From: Lewinella sp. LCG006
GTDB lineage: Bacteria > Bacteroidota > Bacteroidia > Chitinophagales > Saprospiraceae
Direction: 5' to 3'
Assembly (NCBI RefSeq): GCF_040784935.1
Contig: NZ_CP160680.1
Span: 4,941,802 to 5,005,801, forward strand
Length of the DNA stretch: 64,000 bases
Shown here: one piece after another, positions 46,701 through 56,281 of the stretch
Layout: each line of letters starts with the position of its first letter
Position numbering within the stretch: the stretch's first letter is position 1
The notes under the pieces: model-generated
The model's input: the letters and a program-made list of their open reading frames with translations, nothing else
What the model was told of the DNA's origin: nothing
Databases searched by the model: none
Made by a program: the position numbers and the translations under genes

Positions 46701-49700
46701 AAAGGTGCCTGCTACAGGGTCAATGATCCCGGTACCCGTCCAGATGAGTGTGCCCATCGTGTTACCGGTCAGTGTCGCCACCAGGTCGAAGCTGGAGGCA
46801 TTAGCGTCAAGACAAATAGGCGCAACATCGGTGATCTCAACCGTAATGTCTGGGCAGTTTTCCAGCGCACAATCGCCCTGGAAGGTAATGTTTGGACAAG
46901 CCGTACCACTAATGGCCGTCACCTCAATAGTCACTGTTTGGCCAGGGGTCAAGCCCGCAACGGTAAAGGTCTGTGCGGGATCATTGCCAGGAGCAAAAGC
47001 ATTGCCAGGAGCACTGATAATGCTTACGGTGTAATCGGTTGCACCAGCTACAGCTGGCCAGTTGAAGACAATGGAATCGCCCGTAACATCGCAGCTTATC
47101 ATTGGTGCTATCAGCTCAGGAGCTACGGACACCGTTTGTGTAAAGGTGCTGCTTACACAACCATTTTCTGTAACAATGAGCGAAATGGTTTTATCTCCAT
47201 CCGTTGGCCAGGTGACTGCGTGGGGCCCTTGCCCTGTTCCGGGAACAGCACTGCCTCCATCAAAATCCCAGGCGTAGGTAGCACTCATGGCAGCGTCGCC
47301 GGTGTACAATACATTGCTGCTACCGCTGACACAAACCGGACTACTGGCAGTAAAGTTGGCTGTAGGAATAGCATTGATTTGGATCACAATATCATCCACA
47401 TAATCACAGCCCGCTTCGCGATAGTTCACCGTCACCGCTGCTGGACCAACTCCCGCCATCGTAGGAGAGAAGGTACCCGCCGCAGGGTCCGTAATGCCAG
47501 CACCTGACCAGGTAAAGACACCATCGCCAACACCGCCAGCAATAGTGGCCGTGAGGTCAAAAGAAGGCATGCCTGCCGTGAGGCAAATGGGCGCTACAGC
47601 ATCTATGTCTACTGTGATCGCTGGACAGTCTTGCGCCTGACAGCTAAAAGTATTGCTGCTGTTGCCACAAGGGCCGCTACCCAAAGCGATGACTTCGATT
47701 TCTACCACATCACCAGCCATCAGGCCCGTAACGGTGAAGGTGCGGTTGGCTTCGTCGAGTGCTGTCATGGCTCCCGCTGGAGCACTGATGACGTTGACCT
47801 GGTAGCCAGTAGCACCCATGATAGCGTTCCAGCTGAAGACAATTTGCGTTGTGTTTGGACTACAGTTGATGACCGGAGCAGGCATCGGCGCTTCTACGGT
47901 AATATTCTGACTTCCGCTAGCACTGGTACAGCCGTTTTCACTGACCGTCAGGGTGACCGTTTTGGGACCACCTACTGCCCAGGTTACGGTGTGTGGGCCT
48001 TGGCCGGTGCCGGGCGTTGCCATGCCTCCGTTGAAATTCCACGAATAGGTAGCACCTGCACTAGCATTGCCAGTGTATGTGACGGTAGCTGCTTGCCCCG
48101 TACAGACATTGCTTGGCGCAATGGTAAAAGCCGACGTCGGCGTATCAAATACATTGATAGTCGTCATAGCGGAAGCCGTACAATTGCCTTCCGTATACGT
48201 TACCGTAATCACTTGCGGACCAGCGGTAGTTGGGGTAAACTGGTTACCCGTAACGTTGGGCCCGCTCCAGGTGAAGGTGCCATTCCCAGCACCGCCGCTT
48301 GCTGAGGCTTGCAGCGTAACGGGATTGTTCATGCCATTGAGGCAGATATCAGCAACTGGCGTAATGTTGATATTAAAATTCGGGCAGTTGGCCGCGGTAC
48401 AAGTCACCTCGGTAGAGGTGGTTGGGCCACAGACGTTATTGGTGTTTGCCGTAACGGAAATTGTCACCGCCTGACCTGGGTTGAGGTTACTTACAGTATA
48501 AGAGGTGCCACTCAGTACACCGGCTGGCCCAGTAACGTCAGTAATTGTATAGGACGTAGCTCCAGCAACTGCAGACCAGTTGAAGACGACCGAAGAAGTC
48601 GTACTCGTTCCGCAGCTGACGATGGGGGTAGCAATGGGTGCAACCACACTGATACTTTGACTCACCTGGGTAGAAGTACAACCATTTTCCATGACCGTGA
48701 GGGTTACCGTTTTGGTACCGCCAGTGGGCCAGCTTACCTGGTGAGGCCCTTGGCCAGTGCCAGGTAGGGCATCACCATTGCCAAAATTCCAGGTATAGGT
48801 CGCACCGGGAGTAGCGTTACCTGTATAGGTAATAGTCACTGGTGTGTTGATACAAATCGGTCCGGGATTGCCAATGGTGAAACTCGCCGTAGGAGTGGCG
48901 TTGATAACAATAACTTCGGTATCAGTATATTCACAAGTACCATCAGAATAGCGGATGGTGACAGTATGACTTCCTACACCCGCAGCCGTGGGGCTGAATT
49001 CACCTGTTGTCGCGTTGACATTGTTACCTTCCCAAGTGATGGTGCCAGCATTGCTTTGTGAAGTATAAGTCAGGAAGATGTTTGGTGTGGTACTGGTCAG
49101 ACAGATAGGCGCTACCGGATCAATATCGAGCTGAAAGGCAGGGCAGGAAAGAGTGCTACACGTAAAGGTAGCAGGCTGCACGGGACACAGATCGGTACCA
49201 ATAGCTTGTACGGTAATCGTGACGTTGGTATTGGAGCTAAAGCCCGTCGCGGTAAACGAAGGGGAGAAGACCGTAAATACGTCCATGGTATTTTGCACCG
49301 TCACTTCGTATTCCGTAGCTCCGGGAATGTCATTCCAGACAAATTCAACGGTAGTCGAAGTACTGATTCCACACTGGATGACCGGTGGAGGAGAAGGCTG
49401 CTCCACACTGATTTGAGCCGTAACATCAAAGGCCGTACAGCCTTCATTATTGGTCACATCGGCAGTGATGGTCGTCAAGGCATCAACAGTAACGGTGATG
49501 GGGTTTTGGTTGTTAGGACCAGCACCATACCAGTTGATAGAACTGATCGGGTCATTGGATACTGCGGTGACCGTGACCATCTCTCCGGCACACACCTGAT
49601 CGTCGCTCAACTCCAGTGTCACTTCAGGTGGTGGGACGATTTCGACATCGATACTGCCGATTTCCTGGCAGCCATTGGCGTCGGTTCCGATCACTTCGAA

Positions 49701-51671
49701 AGTATAGAAGCCAGGAGAAGGGTCAATGAGTACCCGAGGGTTATCTGCTCCAGCGTCATCAAGCCACTCGTACTCTCCGCCGGGGCCAGCACCAGAGGCT
49801 TCCAGTACTGTTTCTCCATTGCTACAACCAAAACCATTGGTAATAGCTACGTCGATGAAGGGGAGTTCATTGACATTAATATCAAGGGTAACTACTGCTT
49901 CACAACCATTGGGATCCGTAGCTGTCAGTTCAATGGTTGTGCTGTTTTGAAGTACTACGTTGATGATTTGATCATCGCCGAGGGACTGATTGGTATTTAG
50001 ATCCACCCACTCCCAAGCGACACCATCAGAAGCTTCGAGCGTGAATTCGGTATCGGCACAAGCCTCATCCGGACCATCAATGAAAACGCTGAAATCGACA
50101 AATTCTACATCTACGGTTGCTTCGGTAGAGGGGCAGCCATCCACCATTACCGTAAGGGTATAGGTGCCAGCATCTGGAACATCCACCGTCTCTCCCATAT
50201 AAATGGTACCGTCTGGTCCTTCCCAGGTATAAATCTCTACGCTGCCGCCAAGGTCTACACTACCTACCAGGGTGGCTAGGTCGCCTGGGCAAGGCATGCT
50301 CAGTACCTGTGCATCAGCGAAAGGCTGATCGGGTTCGAAAATATCAACGGAAGCAGTTCTAGGACAGTCGTTGGCTACGTTAATAGCGGTTACATCGTAA
50401 TTTCCCGGGGGAAGGTTGTTTGGCGTAGTAATCAATCCAGAGCATCCAAGACACTCAAAAACGATGTTGTTATTTTGGTCAAAAACGTAGAAATTAAAGA
50501 CTTCGTCGGGGTCAAAAGCTCCGTTACCTTCCATTTCGATGGCACCGTCGTCTTGTCCGCCACAAGTCACATCAATAGCAGTAAGTAAGGGATCATCATC
50601 ATTACAACAAACAACGGAAGAAACGATGGAGAATTCCTGACCGGTATTACAGCCCGTTTGTGTCCAACTCCCACTATCACCATCGGACCAAATTGAAGCG
50701 GAAATTCCAATGTCGTCTCCCGTAAAACTAGGAGGACAATCTCCAACTTCGATATTGAGACAGAATTGGAAAGGCGGTGCGCCACCAGGTACATTGGAGC
50801 ACCCACCGCCACCGTCACCCCAGTTGTTGCCGGGGTCGCCATCATTGGCAGAACCTCCACAACCTACGCCAGAGTTGGAGTCATAAGCGAAACCAGGGCC
50901 AAAGGTGTCTCCGGTGTTACAACCTGTCCAGGAATCGTACCAGTCCCAAGAGCCAGTCCCGTCACAAGAGCTTGGTGGGTTGGGGTTGATGGAGTTGACG
51001 TCCCAACCATCACCGAATTCAAAGGTTACAGCGTGCAACCATTCAATGGTACCAGCGGCGTTGCCTTCCCATATATTTACGTTTACGCAGACCTGTACAT
51101 TTTGCCCGGAAGGGTAGGTACCGTTGATGGGAGGCGGGTTGGTGGTAATTTCGATGGCTCCTGGAGGGGCACAACTGTTACAGAGGTTTCTACTGACTAC
51201 TTGTAAGTTGAAATTTGCCTGGTCGTCCACGTCACCACCGGAAACCAAGATGTAATAATCCAATCCAATCAAGGTATTGATCGTGACGCTGGTATTGCCG
51301 ACGCCACTATTACAGTCAAGTGCCTGAAGCGACACACAGTTGCCACCTTGGTAAACCACAATATTGGGTTGAGCCAGGCCACTAAGATTGACGGTCGTTT
51401 GGTTGGCCGTCGCTATGAAGGTAAACCAAACTTCGGCTGCAGGCCCATTGGTAGCTCCCGAAGGACAGTTGCCGAATACCGGATAGGGAGAAATCGGCGT
51501 AGCATTAATATTACTAAAAGAGAAATTGTTAGTTACGGGGGTAGTGCTAGGACAAGAAGGAGCTGTAGTAAGGTTCAACACCGTTGCATCTCCACAATCA
51601 TCATTCGCAGGTTGTGCAAAGAGCGAAAGGCTTAGGAGCGAAAAAACAGTCAAGGTAAAAAATACTCGCAT
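43758..51671 (-). CDS. Giant PKD/Fn3/Ig-repeat surface protein with T9SS type B sorting domain
   Basis: 2637 residues from ATG 51671 (MRVFFTLTVFSLLSLSLFAQ signal peptide; the open frame upstream to 51767 lacks a leader). The N-terminal ~150 residues have the ANDDCGDATVL pattern of surface pre-peptidase-like domains, followed by a Cys/Gly/Trp-rich region (WEGNAAGTIEWLHAV; GDPGNNWGDGGGGC). Ig-like units follow, then about five cassettes of PKD (YTWNFGNGDALPGTGQGPHQ), Fn3-like (FNWSAVAGATSYTI) and Ig-like (CPNFNINITPVADICL) modules, SprB-type repeats, and the type B tail (VPTAFSPDGDENNDVLYPFG, GWDGRFRG, GDVMLMR). A surface adhesin or gliding-type protein is likely; no enzyme motif seen. Confidence 0.9.
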   Translation of the reverse strand: MRVFFTLTVFSLLSLSLFAQPANDDCGDATVLNLTTAPSCPSTTPVTNNFSFSNINATPISPYPVFGNCPSGATNGPAAEVWFTFIATANQTTVNLSGLAQPNIVVYQGGNCVSLQALDCNSGVGNTSVTINTLIGLDYYILVSGGDVDDQANFNLQVVSRNLCNSCAPPGAIEITTNPPPINGTYPSGQNVQVCVNVNIWEGNAAGTIEWLHAVTFEFGDGWDVNSINPNPPSSCDGTGSWDWYDSWTGCNTGDTFGPGFAYDSNSGVGCGGSANDGDPGNNWGDGGGGCSNVPGGAPPFQFCLNIEVGDCPPSFTGDDIGISASIWSDGDSGSWTQTGCNTGQEFSIVSSVVCCNDDDPLLTAIDVTCGGQDDGAIEMEGNGAFDPDEVFNFYVFDQNNNIVFECLGCSGLITTPNNLPPGNYDVTAINVANDCPRTASVDIFEPDQPFADAQVLSMPCPGDLATLVGSVDLGGSVEIYTWEGPDGTIYMGETVDVPDAGTYTLTVMVDGCPSTEATVDVEFVDFSVFIDGPDEACADTEFTLEASDGVAWEWVDLNTNQSLGDDQIINVVLQNSTTIELTATDPNGCEAVVTLDINVNELPFIDVAITNGFGCSNGETVLEASGAGPGGEYEWLDDAGADNPRVLIDPSPGFYTFEVIGTDANGCQEIGSIDVEIVPPPEVTLELSDDQVCAGEMVTVTAVSNDPISSINWYGAGPNNQNPITVTVDALTTITADVTNNEGCTAFDVTAQISVEQPSPPPVIQCGISTSTTVEFVWNDIPGATEYEVTVQNTMDVFTVFSPSFTATGFSSNTNVTITVQAIGTDLCPVQPATFTCSTLSCPAFQLDIDPVAPICLTSTTPNIFLTYTSQSNAGTITWEGNNVNATTGEFSPTAAGVGSHTVTIRYSDGTCEYTDTEVIVINATPTASFTIGNPGPICINTPVTITYTGNATPGATYTWNFGNGDALPGTGQGPHQVSWPTGGTKTVTLTVMENGCTSTQVSQSISVVAPIATPIVSCGTSTTSSVVFNWSAVAGATSYTITDVTGPAGVLSGTSYTVSNLNPGQAVTISVTANTNNVCGPTTSTEVTCTAANCPNFNINITPVADICLNGMNNPVTLQASASGGAGNGTFTWSGPNVTGNQFTPTTAGPQVITVTYTEGNCTASAMTTINVFDTPTSAFTIAPSNVCTGQAATVTYTGNASAGATYSWNFNGGMATPGTGQGPHTVTWAVGGPKTVTLTVSENGCTSASGSQNITVEAPMPAPVINCSPNTTQIVFSWNAIMGATGYQVNVISAPAGAMTALDEANRTFTVTGLMAGDVVEIEVIALGSGPCGNSSNTFSCQAQDCPAITVDIDAVAPICLTAGMPSFDLTATIAGGVGDGVFTWSGAGITDPAAGTFSPTMAGVGPAAVTVNYREAGCDYVDDIVIQINAIPTANFTASSPVCVSGSSNVLYTGDAAMSATYAWDFDGGSAVPGTGQGPHAVTWPTDGDKTISLIVTENGCVSSTFTQTVSVAPELIAPMISCDVTGDSIVFNWPAVAGATDYTVSIISAPGNAFAPGNDPAQTFTVAGLTPGQTVTIEVTAISGTACPNITFQGDCALENCPDITVEITDVAPICLDANASSFDLVATLTGNTMGTLIWTGTGIIDPVAGTFDPTATGAGSFEIIATYEEMTCFYTDTTTIVVNAQPDASFTATGPVCEDDISLVTYTGGADPAANYAWTFGGGTIISGTDAGPYEISWPDGGNPTISLTVTENGCASDPFSLSVDVIDSLIAPVINCNSTNTSITFSWNAVVGATDYQVNVISAPAGATETANIPNRTYTFSNLMPEDEVTIEVVVITNNICGGISSTQTCASEACIDRFFGPNTYGPFCADAGNQMLSPVITGGNITGMITWSGDGIVAPNGTFDPASANVGDNLVTLSYEQTGCFYDTTYTIVVNPVPVADFTVTSPICITDNSTITFTGTATGTAVYDWDFAGGTIISGSGAGPYEINWATPGAKDITLTITDNGCVSNTATESVEVQDVIAPVTISCSDATTSSITFVWADVAGADTYTVVVLQGPTGTQNGNTYFVDGIVDGEEVIIEVTASGSSICGSSVATGTCSALTCQPVTIGLTGPDVICAGEDAAFTISYAGGQGTPLTIDYTVNDVPDQLTNVNDGDQITLTGLTSATTVVITQVSDQVNTNCVYPVDATWTVDVDAPVNAGANATIDPVCPEDATIIDLDGALVGAEMGGTWTETSTPPSTGGAFQPAAGSFNAVGQNSGTYTFVYTVDGGACPDDSATVSFTINASPTADAGLDQSLTCNMGAVVLGGNSTAGVTYNWTSDNPDAMIMDPTAALIDISAPGIYTLEVTNAAGCTDTDQVEVASDFDVPVADVSISEVSCFQANDGAIVINNVTGGTPPYAYSLNNGAPTTNPFFGNLSGNEYTLTITDINGCFTELSIMLLEPTQVAVEIVTSLENNGNEIQLGEPITLTAVYDETIQVDTIIWRPDSIGVNGENAVTVSPDQSTIYSVTITDINGCSDSDIMTVFVRKTRPVFVPTAFSPDGDENNDVLYPFGGTEVKEIKSFMIFNRWGEAVFENYNFLPNNPTEGWDGRFRGQVQNAAVFVYFMEVEFIDGEVEIIKGDVMLMR

Positions 51672-51968
51672 AGTTACTCGTTTACCGAACGCTTGGGAAT
51701 AATGCCGGGGCATCTCAACGGCTATCAGCTTTACTTCGTGAAGAAGAAGAAGCTTTGGTAAACCCAAAATGTGTTACACGAGTAGTAGTTAATTAGAGGC
51801 CTAATCGTTAGGTGTAAGGCAATGTTAGCTGAATGCGTTTCCCTGTGCGTTCTATATAATTCAGAAAATTTATGACCAATAAAATGGGTTATTGGCTCGC
51901 ATGCTGGCAAAGATAGTTTATTTTGTCGGCTCACAAATGGATCAGGCGAAATTTAGGTCAATCAAATT

Positions 51969-52919
51969 ATGTTAATGGCTACGAATTCAATATTAAATAT
52001 GGGACTTGATAAACGTCCCGGAATGGTAACTGTACTGGCTTTATTGGCTTTTTCTTTTGGAATGGGGCTGGGTGGTACTTTGGGGGCGATGATCGTAAAT
52101 GCTTTTGGGGTAAATATTGTGCCGATTGTTAATAGTAGTGAAGCGCTAGTGTTAAATCTCCTGGAGCGGCAAGCTATCCGGGGGTTTCATCTGGTATCTC
52201 ATTTGTTTACTTTTATCTTTTCTACTTTAGTGGTGGTAGCCTTGGCGAAAGGCGAGCGTAGTTGGGGTGATTATTTGCAGTTGGGCCGCTTTACAAGTGC
52301 CAGGATTTTGGGGATGAGTATTGCACTTTTATTAGCAATGCTACCCATCATCTACTTTAGCAACTGGATAAATGCGAATTTGCCCTTGCCGGAATGGATG
52401 ATTACGATGGAGAACAACCAGAATTGGATGATAGGGGAAGTTTTGCGGATGGAAAGTTTTAGCGAATTTTTGATAACCCTCACCGTTGCGGCTATCGCTC
52501 CGGCAGTGGGAGAGGAGCTCTTCTTTCGCGGATTGCTGCAGCCTCAATTGCAAAAATTGACCAACAACCCACATTTGGGAATCTGGCTGTGCGCTATTTT
52601 GTTTTCTGCGATCCATCTTCAGTTTGTAGGCTTCTTTCCTCGTATGCTGCTCGGTGCTTTGCTTGGCTATCTCCTTTGGTGGAGTGGTACCCTTTGGTTA
52701 CCAATTTTGATTCATTTTTTGTTCAATGGTGCCCAGATAACAGGAGCCTACCTGTCTCCAGATGCCATGAAGGTGGCCACAGAGACTACCGAAATAGAGA
52801 TGCCTTCTATTTGGTTGACCTTGTTGAGTGTATTTGCTGTAGGCTATTTAGTGAAATGGTTTACGGAAAGCGCGATACCCGCCAACGATCAACCCTTTGA
52901 GGAAGATAATCTGCCTTAG
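51969..52919 (+). CDS. CPBP-family intramembrane metalloprotease
   Basis: 316 residues (ATG 51969; MATNS two codons later is an alternative), with about eight hydrophobic segments. It has the CPBP/CAAX-protease motif 1 GEELFFRGLLQPQL near residue 182 (paired Glu and Arg), motif 2 (LCAILFSAIHLQFVGFFPRM, His) and motif 3 (LWLPILIHFLFNG, His). Such proteases act on prenylated or membrane substrates, but their targets in Bacteroidota are mostly unknown. It heads a run with cdsA and psd. Confidence 0.92.
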   Translation: MLMATNSILNMGLDKRPGMVTVLALLAFSFGMGLGGTLGAMIVNAFGVNIVPIVNSSEALVLNLLERQAIRGFHLVSHLFTFIFSTLVVVALAKGERSWGDYLQLGRFTSARILGMSIALLLAMLPIIYFSNWINANLPLPEWMITMENNQNWMIGEVLRMESFSEFLITLTVAAIAPAVGEELFFRGLLQPQLQKLTNNPHLGIWLCAILFSAIHLQFVGFFPRMLLGALLGYLLWWSGTLWLPILIHFLFNGAQITGAYLSPDAMKVATETTEIEMPSIWLTLLSVFAVGYLVKWFTESAIPANDQPFEEDNLP

Positions 52920-52945
52920 GCATGGGGCAGCTAAAACATATTCTG

Positions 52946-52953
52946 TATTTTTG
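52946..52953 (+). promoter_or_regulatory. -7 promoter element for cdsA
   Basis: TATTTTTG matches TAnnTTTG exactly and lies 25 bp before the cdsA ATG, giving a short leader. No strong -33 TTG at the usual distance. It lies in the 59-bp gap after the CPBP protease gene. Confidence 0.45.
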
Positions 52954-52978
52954 GCCCTTTAATCAGACAAAAGCTTAA

Positions 52979-53824
52979 ATGTCGGCAATGCAGGGGGTGT
53001 TAAGGAGAGGGGCTACTGCAGCAATCTTTGTGGTAGTCATGCTGGCAGGTCTTTTTGGGGGACCTTACAGTTTTGTATTGCTATTTGCGATTATTACGGG
53101 AATTTGCTTGTGGGAATATTTAGGAATGGTACTGATTCGTGATACCCGCCGCGATCGTATTCGTAAAATAGTGGGCTTGATGATGGGCATTATTCCCGTT
53201 TTGCTCAGTGCGCTAACCAAGTTAGAATTTATCAAGGACCCAGAAACGTTTGTTATCCTCACTTCGCTACTCTTCTCTCCTTTTATTTTCATGGCTTTTG
53301 TTTACGAGCTATTCACCAAGTCTGATCAGCCTTTTGCCAACATTGCCTATATCATTTTAGGGATAGTTTATATTGGTGTACCCTTTGCACTGTTGGATTT
53401 TATCGCCTTTGATGGCCAGCATTTTTATGCGAATACGGTTTTTGGCCTGCTGGTATTGACCTGGATGAATGATACTGGAGCCTACATCGTTGGTTCCCAA
53501 ATTGGAAAAACACCACTTTTACCAAGAGTATCGCCCAAAAAAACCTGGGAAGGATCAATTGGAGGTGGGGTGATTACTTTTTTATCGGCGCTGGTACTGT
53601 ACTTTACTTTGGATGAGTTGAGGATTGTGGATTGGTTGGTGCTGGCTGCGATTGTCAGTATTTTTGCATCACTAGGGGATTTGGTAGAGAGTATGTTGAA
53701 GCGTAGTGTCGATATTAAAGACAGTGGGACGCTCCTGCCTGGTCATGGAGGCCTACTAGACCGTTTCGACGGCTTTATTTTTTGTTTGCCTTTTGCGGCA
53801 GCCTATCTACTTTGGATTCGCTAA
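52979..53824 (+). CDS. cdsA: Phosphatidate cytidylyltransferase
   Basis: 281 residues, polytopic membrane enzyme making CDP-diacylglycerol from phosphatidate and CTP. The family signature is complete: SPKKTWEGSIGG, then KRSVDIKDSGTLLPGHGGLLDRFDG at about 241-265, holding the metal-binding acidic residues. Followed 34 bp later by psd, so two steps of phosphatidylethanolamine synthesis are encoded together. Confidence 0.96.
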   Translation: MSAMQGVLRRGATAAIFVVVMLAGLFGGPYSFVLLFAIITGICLWEYLGMVLIRDTRRDRIRKIVGLMMGIIPVLLSALTKLEFIKDPETFVILTSLLFSPFIFMAFVYELFTKSDQPFANIAYIILGIVYIGVPFALLDFIAFDGQHFYANTVFGLLVLTWMNDTGAYIVGSQIGKTPLLPRVSPKKTWEGSIGGGVITFLSALVLYFTLDELRIVDWLVLAAIVSIFASLGDLVESMLKRSVDIKDSGTLLPGHGGLLDRFDGFIFCLPFAAAYLLWIR

Positions 53825-53858
53825 CAACCACTTAATTAAGAGAACTAAGAACATCCTT

Positions 53859-54509
53859 ATGATTCATAAAGAGGGAAGAAAAATCTTGCCATTGGCTTTT
53901 ATTACTTTGCTCGGGCTTGCACTTTTTGGTCATTTCTACCTAGCAGCTTTGCCTGGCTTATTGCTTAAAATTGCTTGTGGCGTTTTCTTTTTGCTGATCC
54001 TTCAGTTTTTTAGAAACCCCAAACGCGTGATCCCTTTGGAGCATCCAAACCTGGTTTACGTTCCTGCTGACGGCAAAGTCGTCGTCATTGAAAAAGTGCA
54101 AGAAGAGGAATACTTCCAGGAAGAGCGGCTACAAGTCAGCATCTTCATGTCTCCCCTTAACGTGCACGTCAACAGGAGTCCCTTTCCGGGGATTGTCAAG
54201 TATTTTAAATACCATCCCGGGAAATATTTAGTAGCCTGGCACCCCAAGTCCAGCACTGAAAACGAGCGTTCTACCGTCGTCATTGACAATGGCAAGCACG
54301 AAATATTGCTACGCCAAATTGCCGGTGCCGTAGCACGCCGTATCCGTACCTACGTAAGCCCCAATCAACAGCTCCAACAAGGTGAAGAGTTTGGTTTTAT
54401 CACCTTCGGCTCGCGGGTAGATGTTTTCCTACCGCTAGATGCGGAAATGAAGGTCTCCATCGGCGATGAGGTCAAGGGGAATATTGATGTGCTGGCGGAG
54501 CTTTCTTAG
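53859..54509 (+). CDS. psd: Phosphatidylserine decarboxylase proenzyme, short form
   Basis: 216 residues from ATG 53859 (the frame is open upstream into cdsA, without a credible start). Membrane-anchored pyruvoyl enzyme converting phosphatidylserine to phosphatidylethanolamine. Two N-terminal hydrophobic segments, YVPADGKVVVIEKV, SIFMSPLNVHVNRSPFPG and the self-cleavage region EFGFITFGSRVDVFLP, with Gly184-Ser185 as expected cleavage site. The small size fits the archaeal-type/PsdC group usual in this phylum. Confidence 0.94.
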   Translation: MIHKEGRKILPLAFITLLGLALFGHFYLAALPGLLLKIACGVFFLLILQFFRNPKRVIPLEHPNLVYVPADGKVVVIEKVQEEEYFQEERLQVSIFMSPLNVHVNRSPFPGIVKYFKYHPGKYLVAWHPKSSTENERSTVVIDNGKHEILLRQIAGAVARRIRTYVSPNQQLQQGEEFGFITFGSRVDVFLPLDAEMKVSIGDEVKGNIDVLAELS

Positions 54510-54515
54510 CGGTGG

Positions 54516-54615
54516 AAAAGGGTGTAAGGGTTGGAAAAGTGTAAGGGTGTAAGCGTTGTCATATAACTTTTACACCTTTACACCTTTCCTTACACCCACC
54601 CAACACTTTTACACC
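54516..54615. repeat. Iterated GTGTAAG / CTTACAC inverted repeat between convergent genes
   Basis: The left side carries GGGTGTAAGGG, AAGTGTAAGGGTGTAAG; the right side carries CTTTTACACCTTTACACC, CCTTACACCC, CTTTTACACCC, so several registers of pairing are possible around ATAA. The right end overlaps the last codons of the GH13 gene. Probably a two-way transcription stop, or replication-slippage-prone sequence. Confidence 0.6.
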
Positions 54616-56252
54616 CTCCTATACACCCTCGCCTCCCACGCCCGCAAATGAGCATATTCCTGATCGGGGTAATTGCCGATGATCAGTTCCATTTCTTCTA
54701 CTGGCGGACCGGGGAGCTCAGTCAATTCTGTTTCGGAAAAATTGAGGTAGAAGTAAAATTCTCCGTCTTCATCCCAGCGGCGATAGGCATAGAGTTCCGG
54801 GTGGTTGCCATCGATCATTTCGTATTCACCGTAGACCCAAGTTAGGTACTGCTTGCGTAAACGCAGGAGTTTTTGGTAGAAATAGAAGATGGAGTCTGGT
54901 TTGGCCAATACTGCCGCAGCGTTGATTGCTGGATAGTTGGGATTGACTTTGATCCAGGGCTCTTTGGCCGTGGTGAAGCCGGCTTGAGCACTATCATCCC
55001 ATTGGATAGGTGTGCGCGCATTGTCACGCCCCTGTTGATGGATGGCCAGGAACAATTGATCCAGGTCTTCTCCTTTTTCTTTGGCCTCGGTCCAAGCGTT
55101 GAGGGTTTCCAGGTCGCGGTAATCGTCAATGGAGGGAAGGGCCACGTTGGTCATTCCAATTTCTGAACCCTGATAGATACTGGGGGTGCCACGTAAACTC
55201 AGGAGCAAGATCGCCAATAATTTAGCAGATTCTTCTCGGTAATCACCATCATTGCCCCAGCGGCTGACCAAGCGGGGAAAGTCATGATTGTCAAGAAAAA
55301 TGCTGACCCATCCTTCCTCGCCAAGCGCTGTGTACCATTCGTTGAACACCCCTTTGAAAGCTTTCAAATCCCAATCGGCCAGATCAAATCTCCCACCCGG
55401 TCCCCAGTCTAGAAACATGTGACCAAAATGGAAGATCATATCCAGTTCCTTGCGTGATTCTCCTACATACAGGTTGCCTAATGCAGGGGGCACTCCTGGA
55501 GCCTCCCCAACGGTGGTAACGTCGTAAGGAGCAAGTGCTTTACGCTTCATCTCTTGCAAAAACTCGTGCAAGCGAGGGCCATTGGCATAAACCTCTTCAA
55601 CAATTTTGGGAAAGTCGTTCCAGTCCACTTCTGGCCAATGGAGGCGCTTGCTGATGAAGGGAATGACATCCATGCGGAAGCCATCAACACCTTTGTCCAG
55701 CCAAAAACGCATCATTTCATAGACCTCTTCACGTACTTTAGGGTTTTCCCAATTGAGATCAGGTTGTTTTTTGGAAAATAAATGGAGATAATACTCACCA
55801 CTGAGAGCGTCGTATTCCCAGGCTTCTCCACCAAAGAACGAAGGCCACCGTTCAGGCTTTTCTTTCCGCCAAATGTAGTAATCGCGATAGGGGTTGTCGG
55901 GGCCTTTTCTTGATTCCTGAAACCAATGGTGTTCATCGGAGGAATGATTGACCACCAGATCCATCATCAATTTCATTCCCCGCTGGTGAATACCCTCCAA
56001 CATCTCCTCGAATTGAGCCATATTGCCAAATTCGGTCATAATGTCCTGATAATCACTGATATCGTAACCATTGTCATCATTAGGCGATTGGTAAATAGGG
56101 CTGAGCCAGAGCAAATCAACGCCGAGATCTGCCAGGTAATCCAGTTTTTCAATAATTCCTCCCAGATCGCCAATGCCATCCCCATTGCTGTCTTTAAAAC
56201 TACGCGGGTAAATTTGATAGATGACGGCTTCTTTCCACCAGGTTTTTGTCAT
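54609..56252 (-). CDS. GH13 alpha-glucosidase / oligo-1,6-glucosidase type
   Basis: 547 residues, no signal peptide, cytoplasmic. It opens WWKEAVIYQIYPRSFKDSNG and carries the GH13 catalytic set: MDLVVNHSSDEH (conserved region I), DGFRMDVI with nucleophile Asp195, TVGEAPG with acid/base Glu250, and FLDNHDFPR with Asp324. QPDLNWENP and the ARTPIQWDDSAQAGFT segment place it near GH13_31-type alpha-glucosidases acting on maltose, isomaltose or sucrose. It follows an uncharacterised gene by 29 bp on the same strand, presumably one operon. Confidence 0.95.
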   Translation of the reverse strand: MTKTWWKEAVIYQIYPRSFKDSNGDGIGDLGGIIEKLDYLADLGVDLLWLSPIYQSPNDDNGYDISDYQDIMTEFGNMAQFEEMLEGIHQRGMKLMMDLVVNHSSDEHHWFQESRKGPDNPYRDYYIWRKEKPERWPSFFGGEAWEYDALSGEYYLHLFSKKQPDLNWENPKVREEVYEMMRFWLDKGVDGFRMDVIPFISKRLHWPEVDWNDFPKIVEEVYANGPRLHEFLQEMKRKALAPYDVTTVGEAPGVPPALGNLYVGESRKELDMIFHFGHMFLDWGPGGRFDLADWDLKAFKGVFNEWYTALGEEGWVSIFLDNHDFPRLVSRWGNDGDYREESAKLLAILLLSLRGTPSIYQGSEIGMTNVALPSIDDYRDLETLNAWTEAKEKGEDLDQLFLAIHQQGRDNARTPIQWDDSAQAGFTTAKEPWIKVNPNYPAINAAAVLAKPDSIFYFYQKLLRLRKQYLTWVYGEYEMIDGNHPELYAYRRWDEDGEFYFYLNFSETELTELPGPPVEEMELIIGNYPDQEYAHLRAWEARVYRRV

Positions 56253-56281
56253 ATTAATTGGGGGCTTGAATAAATGTAACG

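Noticed and set aside
44874-47507. Long + strand frames (344, 466 codons and others) antisense to the 2637-residue protein gene
   Set aside because: They follow the repeat period of the sense gene and give Gly/Ser/Arg/Thr-rich, motif-free peptides; the leftward frame has signal peptide, domains and sorting tail.
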